Below, in pieces: positions 50,648-53,176 of a stretch of DNA of 53,176 bases. Under the pieces are notes generated by a model, which made no database searches, was not told where the DNA came from, and worked only from the letters and a program-made list of their open reading frames with translations. The stretch is taken from assembly GCA_930990965.1 (NCBI GenBank), contig CAKNRQ010000013.1, positions 1 through 53,176 of the forward strand, given 5' to 3'. Each line of letters opens with the position of its first letter. Position 1 is the first letter of the stretch. The position numbers were made by a program, and so were the translations under genes. The stretch comes from an uncultured Clostridia bacterium (GTDB lineage Bacteria > Bacillota > Clostridia > Oscillospirales > Oscillospiraceae).

Positions 50648-51715
50648 TTGGGCAAAGCTAAAAAACTTGCGGCGGCCGGGGTACTGCTTTTGGGCGTCAA
50701 GGCCGCTGCGGTCTGTGGCGCAGGCGCCGCCATCTCCGGCTGGCTGGACGAGTTCTTTGACTCAAGCCGGATGGTCTCGGCCAGCCTGAACCTGGAACTT
50801 GGGCACGGAGCAGAGACGAGTCCCACCCCCGGCATCCCGGCCATACTCGACTTCGACCCGGTTACTTCTCAGGAGCCGGAAGAGCCTGTTGACACCGCGG
50901 AAAGCCCGGGAGCCGAAACCTCCCCGGCCCCCACAGAGCAATACACCGACGAGGGTACGCGCATAGTGCCCACAACAATATACGGTGGCCTGACTATAAA
51001 AAACTCCACCAGCTTCGACATAGACGTCGGCGCCCTAGTAGCAGAGGGTCCGAGCACCACTCTGCCCGTCGAGGGACCGCAGGTGCTGATAGTACACACT
51101 CACGGCAGCGAGGCCTACACGCCGGACGCCTATGACCGCTACGAAGAGACGGACACAGACCGCACCGAGGACAAAAACTACAACGTCATACGAGTGGGGG
51201 ACGAACTCACAAAGGCGCTTGAAGCCCAGGGCATAAGCGTGCTGCACGACCGTGAGATATACGACTACCCCAGCTACACCGGTTCCTACTCGCGCTCCGG
51301 CGCCGCCGTGGAGAGCTACCTAGCGCAGTATCCCAACATAGCCGTGGTTATAGACCTGCACCGCGACGCCCTCGGCGATGGAGAAGTCACATATAAAACC
51401 GTGGCCGAGCTCGACGGCACGGCCTCAAGCCAGCTCATGATGCTGGTCGGCACCGGTGAGAGCGGGCTCTACCACCCCTACTGGGAGGAAAACCTCAAGC
51501 TCGCCCTGTATCTGCAGCAGGCCGTGAACGCCAAGTACCCCACACTGGCCCGGCCCATCAGCGTGGTGCCCGAGCGCTACAACCAGCACCTCTCCACCGG
51601 CTATTTCATACTCGAGGTCGGCTCAAACGGCAACAGTCTGCAAGAGGCCATAACAGCTGTGCGGCTCTTTGCTGACGCCGTGGGCCCGGCGCTTCAGGAA
51701 CTTATATCTGCTTAA
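50648..51715 (+). CDS. spoIIP: Stage II sporulation protein P (SpoIIP)
   Basis: A 355-aa membrane-anchored amidase/endopeptidase of the engulfment machinery, which thins septal peptidoglycan with SpoIID and SpoIIM. Start TTG 50648 follows AGGGAGGTGAG. An N-terminal hydrophobic segment (LAAAGVLLLGVKAAAVCGAG) anchors it, followed by a Pro/Glu/Thr linker (to about 110). The catalytic domain has VLIVHTHGSEAY and VVIDLHRDALGD with zinc-binding His and ends with a FILEVGSNGNSL segment (catalytic Glu). It shows that this organism is or was a sporeformer. Confidence 0.94.
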   Translation: MGKAKKLAAAGVLLLGVKAAAVCGAGAAISGWLDEFFDSSRMVSASLNLELGHGAETSPTPGIPAILDFDPVTSQEPEEPVDTAESPGAETSPAPTEQYTDEGTRIVPTTIYGGLTIKNSTSFDIDVGALVAEGPSTTLPVEGPQVLIVHTHGSEAYTPDAYDRYEETDTDRTEDKNYNVIRVGDELTKALEAQGISVLHDREIYDYPSYTGSYSRSGAAVESYLAQYPNIAVVIDLHRDALGDGEVTYKTVAELDGTASSQLMMLVGTGESGLYHPYWEENLKLALYLQQAVNAKYPTLARPISVVPERYNQHLSTGYFILEVGSNGNSLQEAITAVRLFADAVGPALQELISA

Positions 51716-51774
51716 AATGCGAACTTAGATAGTCCATCCACGTCCTATCATAATATTATAAGATAAAAAAATAG

Positions 51775-51999
51775 GATGGGGATGATTTTGCGCCGCGTGA
51801 GATAAGCCCTGCCAAGCTGCTGCGCGCACTGTTTTGGCTGGATATATCGGCCATGTTCTGAGCCGTGGGCACGCAGTACATAGGCGGCATGGCGTGGGCC
51901 CTCGCCGCCGTAGTGGGCTATATGGCCGTCACCGCACCCGGCATCATACGCCTTGTGCGCCTGTGGAGGTTTAGCCGCGCATGTTCCGGGCTACAATAG
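51775..51999 (+). pseudogene. Decayed small membrane-protein remnant with in-frame TGA
   Basis: One frame reads a plausible membrane protein on both sides of a single TGA (51859-51861): AKLLRALFWLDISAMF, stop, AVGTQYIGGMAWALAAVVGY then MAVTAPGIIRLVRLWRFSR, ending at TAG 51997-51999. No good start codon precedes it. A Trp codon (TGG) turned to TGA would explain the break. It is directly followed by the CBS gene. I cannot name the parent family. Selenocysteine readthrough is unlikely. Confidence 0.45.
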
Positions 52000-52016
52000 C
52001 CGCAGGAGGCGACAAC

Positions 52017-52451
52017 ATGAAGATATCCGAAATAATGTCCGAGCGCGTTGTCACCATAGACCAGCGCGAACCCGTAATAGCCGCAGCCCGGCTGCTTAAA
52101 CGTATGAACCTCGGCGCGCTCCCGGTGACGGACCGCTCCGGCAAGCTCGTCGGGATGCTGACCGACCGGGACATAGTAGTGCGCTGCGTGGCCGCCGGTG
52201 GAGATCCGCGTGAGATGGCCGTCGGAGACATAATGAGCCGCGGCGTTGTCACCGCCTCGCCGGAGTCCGAGGTATCCGACGCCGCCCGGCGCATGGGCCG
52301 AGGCCAAGTCCGGCGGCTGCCCGTGGTCGAAGGCGGGAAACTCGTCGGCATGCTCTCACTCGCCGACATGGCCCGCCGCTGCGATATGGAGGCCGCCGCC
52401 GCGCTCGCCGACATATCCAGCAACCTGCGACGTCTTACTAAAGACGATTAG
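52017..52451 (+). CDS. Tandem CBS-domain protein
   Basis: A 144-aa cytoplasmic protein with two CBS domains: ISEIMSERVVTIDQREPVIA with LVGMLTDRDIVVRCVAAGGD, and VGDIMSRGVVTASPESEVSD with LVGMLSLADMARRCDMEAAA. Such proteins bind adenine nucleotides as energy or redox sensors. I choose ATG 52017 with AGGAGG upstream. Its place between the membrane remnant and a Fur regulator gives no clear target. Confidence 0.93.
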   Translation: MKISEIMSERVVTIDQREPVIAAARLLKRMNLGALPVTDRSGKLVGMLTDRDIVVRCVAAGGDPREMAVGDIMSRGVVTASPESEVSDAARRMGRGQVRRLPVVEGGKLVGMLSLADMARRCDMEAAAALADISSNLRRLTKDD

Positions 52452-52473
52452 AATTGCAAAATGTACAAAAACC

Positions 52474-52504
52474 TGCCCGGCAGCTTATTTTTGCCGGGCA
52501 TTTT
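52474..52504 (+). terminator. Terminator after the CBS gene
   Basis: TGCCCGGCA-N9-TGCCGGGCA followed by TTTT, about 20 bases after the stop. Confidence 0.88.
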
Positions 52505-52557
52505 CACGTCCGTTCCGAGTAAGCGCCAAATTTAACGTAAAATTTTTAAAAAAGCCC

Positions 52558-52586
52558 TTTACAAACCCGAGTATATGTGGTAATAT
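52558..52586 (+). promoter_or_regulatory. Promoter of the Fur-family gene
   Basis: TTTACA and TAATAT with 17-base spacing, 40 bases before the ATG, followed by an inverted-repeat operator. Confidence 0.65.
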
Positions 52587-52594
52587 TTCAACCG

Positions 52595-52609
52595 TAATAA
52601 GAATTATTA
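52595..52609. promoter_or_regulatory. Probable PerR/Fur box
   Basis: TAATAA-gaa-TTATTA, a perfect 6+6 inverted repeat just downstream of the promoter. It is close to the PerR-type 7-1-7 operator and suggests self-regulation by the downstream regulator. Confidence 0.6.
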
Positions 52610-52625
52610 TTGTTTTGGTGAGAGC

Positions 52626-53036
52626 ATGGAAGCACGCAAATATTCAAAAAAGCGCGCGGCTATACTTGAAGCCCTGCGCAGTACAGACGAGCACCCGAGT
52701 GCGGAGATGCTGTATGCGCGCCTGAAGAGCGAATTCCCGGATTTGAGTCTTGGCACAGTCTACCGCAATCTGGCTATGTTTATCGCTGACGGCGACGCCA
52801 CGAGCGTGGGCACTGTGGCCGGTCAGGAGCGCTACGACGCAGATACTACGCCGCACGCGCACTTCATATGCGCCTGCTGCGGCCGTGTGCTGGATGTCTG
52901 TTCGCCCAATCTGTCTGGCATGGACGGCGAAGTCGAGCGAGAGGTCGGAGGCGTTGTGACAAGCCGCTCGCTGAGCTTTACCGGCAAATGTGCCGACTGT
53001 CTGAGCCACGACAGCGGCAAGGGCAAAGCCAGCTGA
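52626..53036 (+). CDS. Fur-family regulator, PerR-like
   Basis: A 136-aa metal-dependent repressor. A winged helix-turn-helix (ILEALRSTDEHPSAEMLYAR, SLGTVYRNLAMFIADGD) is followed by a dimerisation domain with a metal-site motif (RYDADTTPHAHFICACCGRV) and structural-zinc Cys pairs (CACC, CADC). The Asp in the YDADTTPHAHF region and the rubredoxin-type gene downstream favour a peroxide-sensing PerR role. Fur or Zur cannot be excluded. ATG 52626 follows GGTGAG. Confidence 0.9.
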   Translation: MEARKYSKKRAAILEALRSTDEHPSAEMLYARLKSEFPDLSLGTVYRNLAMFIADGDATSVGTVAGQERYDADTTPHAHFICACCGRVLDVCSPNLSGMDGEVEREVGGVVTSRSLSFTGKCADCLSHDSGKGKAS

Positions 53037-53108
53037 TCCGGCGCGTTATTGACGAGTACAATCCCTTATTACACTATAACAATACTAAAAACACAGGAGG
53101 AAAAAATT

Positions 53109-53176
53109 ATGGCTAAGTGGATTTGCAGCGTATGTGGTTATGTTTTTGAGGGCGAGAATCCCCCCGAGGCTTGCCC
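53109..53176 (+). CDS. Rubredoxin-domain protein (partial; rubrerythrin-like)
   Basis: ATG 53109 follows AGGAGG. The visible start MAKWICSVCGYVFEGENPPE then ACP shows the first CxxC knuckle and the following conserved Pro/Cys of a rubredoxin fold. The gene runs off the right edge. In anaerobes this N-terminal type belongs to reverse rubrerythrins or rubredoxins that detoxify peroxide. Its place after a PerR-like regulator agrees, but full length is needed to decide. Confidence 0.85.
   Translation, partial: MAKWICSVCGYVFEGENPPEAC

Noticed and set aside
51859..51861. Selenocysteine codon
   Set aside because: No convincing stem-loop follows the TGA, there is no redox motif, and the residue at the break sits in a membrane-like segment where Trp is more plausible.

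Overview
The window reads as one contiguous piece of chromosome from a GC-rich, anaerobic, endospore-forming member of the Clostridia. An Oscillospirales-like gut lineage is my inference and was not tested by any search. The case rests on SpoIIP, a SleB-type cortex hydrolase, a ParB/Noc protein, SigI/RsgI, a HrcA-type CIRCE operator, FeoA/FeoA/FeoB ferrous-iron uptake, an ECF-type vitamin transporter next to truA, and a rubredoxin-type protein after a Fur-family regulator. I recognise no rRNA, tRNA, CRISPR, phage or insertion sequence. Both end genes are cut by the window.

Layout. 1-2.1 kb: sugar-type binding lipoprotein and LacI regulator (minus). 2.3-5.4 kb: feo operon (plus). 5.6-7.2 kb: HtrA protease (minus). 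7.3-10.4 kb: GntR/ABC ATPase/permease operon of YtrA type (minus). 10.5-13 kb: EamA exporter divergent from a LysR regulator, then an XRE regulator. 13-15.9 kb: mnmA-mnmG tRNA modification pair (minus). 16-19.6 kb: polar amino-acid ABC importer, followed by a second binding protein whose lobes look circularly permuted. 19.6-20.3 kb: non-coding, hairpin-rich DNA. 20.3-25.8 kb: methyltransferase, ecfA1-ecfA2-ecfT-truA, a hypothetical protein and a CvpA-family protein. 25.9-29.4 kb: CIRCE-controlled ClpE-like unfoldase and a threonine-aldolase-like enzyme.

29.4-41.4 kb: two paralogous ECF sigma/DUF4179 modules in opposite orientation. They flank a VanZ protein, two metallo-beta-lactamase-fold proteins, the lysC-hom-ACT aspartate-pathway operon, a small DMT transporter, an exonuclease/phosphatase-like protein and an iron-sulfur flavoprotein. 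41.4-44 kb: SigI-RsgI and a PepSY lipoprotein, two of which carry extreme Asp/Trp tails. 44-46.7 kb: aminotransferase and YkvI-type transporter with noticeably lower GC. 46.7-50 kb: a hypothetical protein, Noc, RsmG and a SleB-like hydrolase (minus). 50.2-53.2 kb: a TSCPD protein, SpoIIP, a decayed membrane-protein remnant, a CBS protein, a Fur-family regulator and the start of a rubredoxin-domain protein.

The most unusual observations are the apparently permuted substrate-binding protein (18818-19615), the two ECF/DUF4179 modules sharing a promoter-like motif at identical distance from the start codon, the Asp/Trp tails around SigI, promoters placed inside terminator stems (rsmG, and more weakly the permuted binding protein), a probably leaderless mnmG, and a sequestered ribosome-binding site before the VanZ gene.
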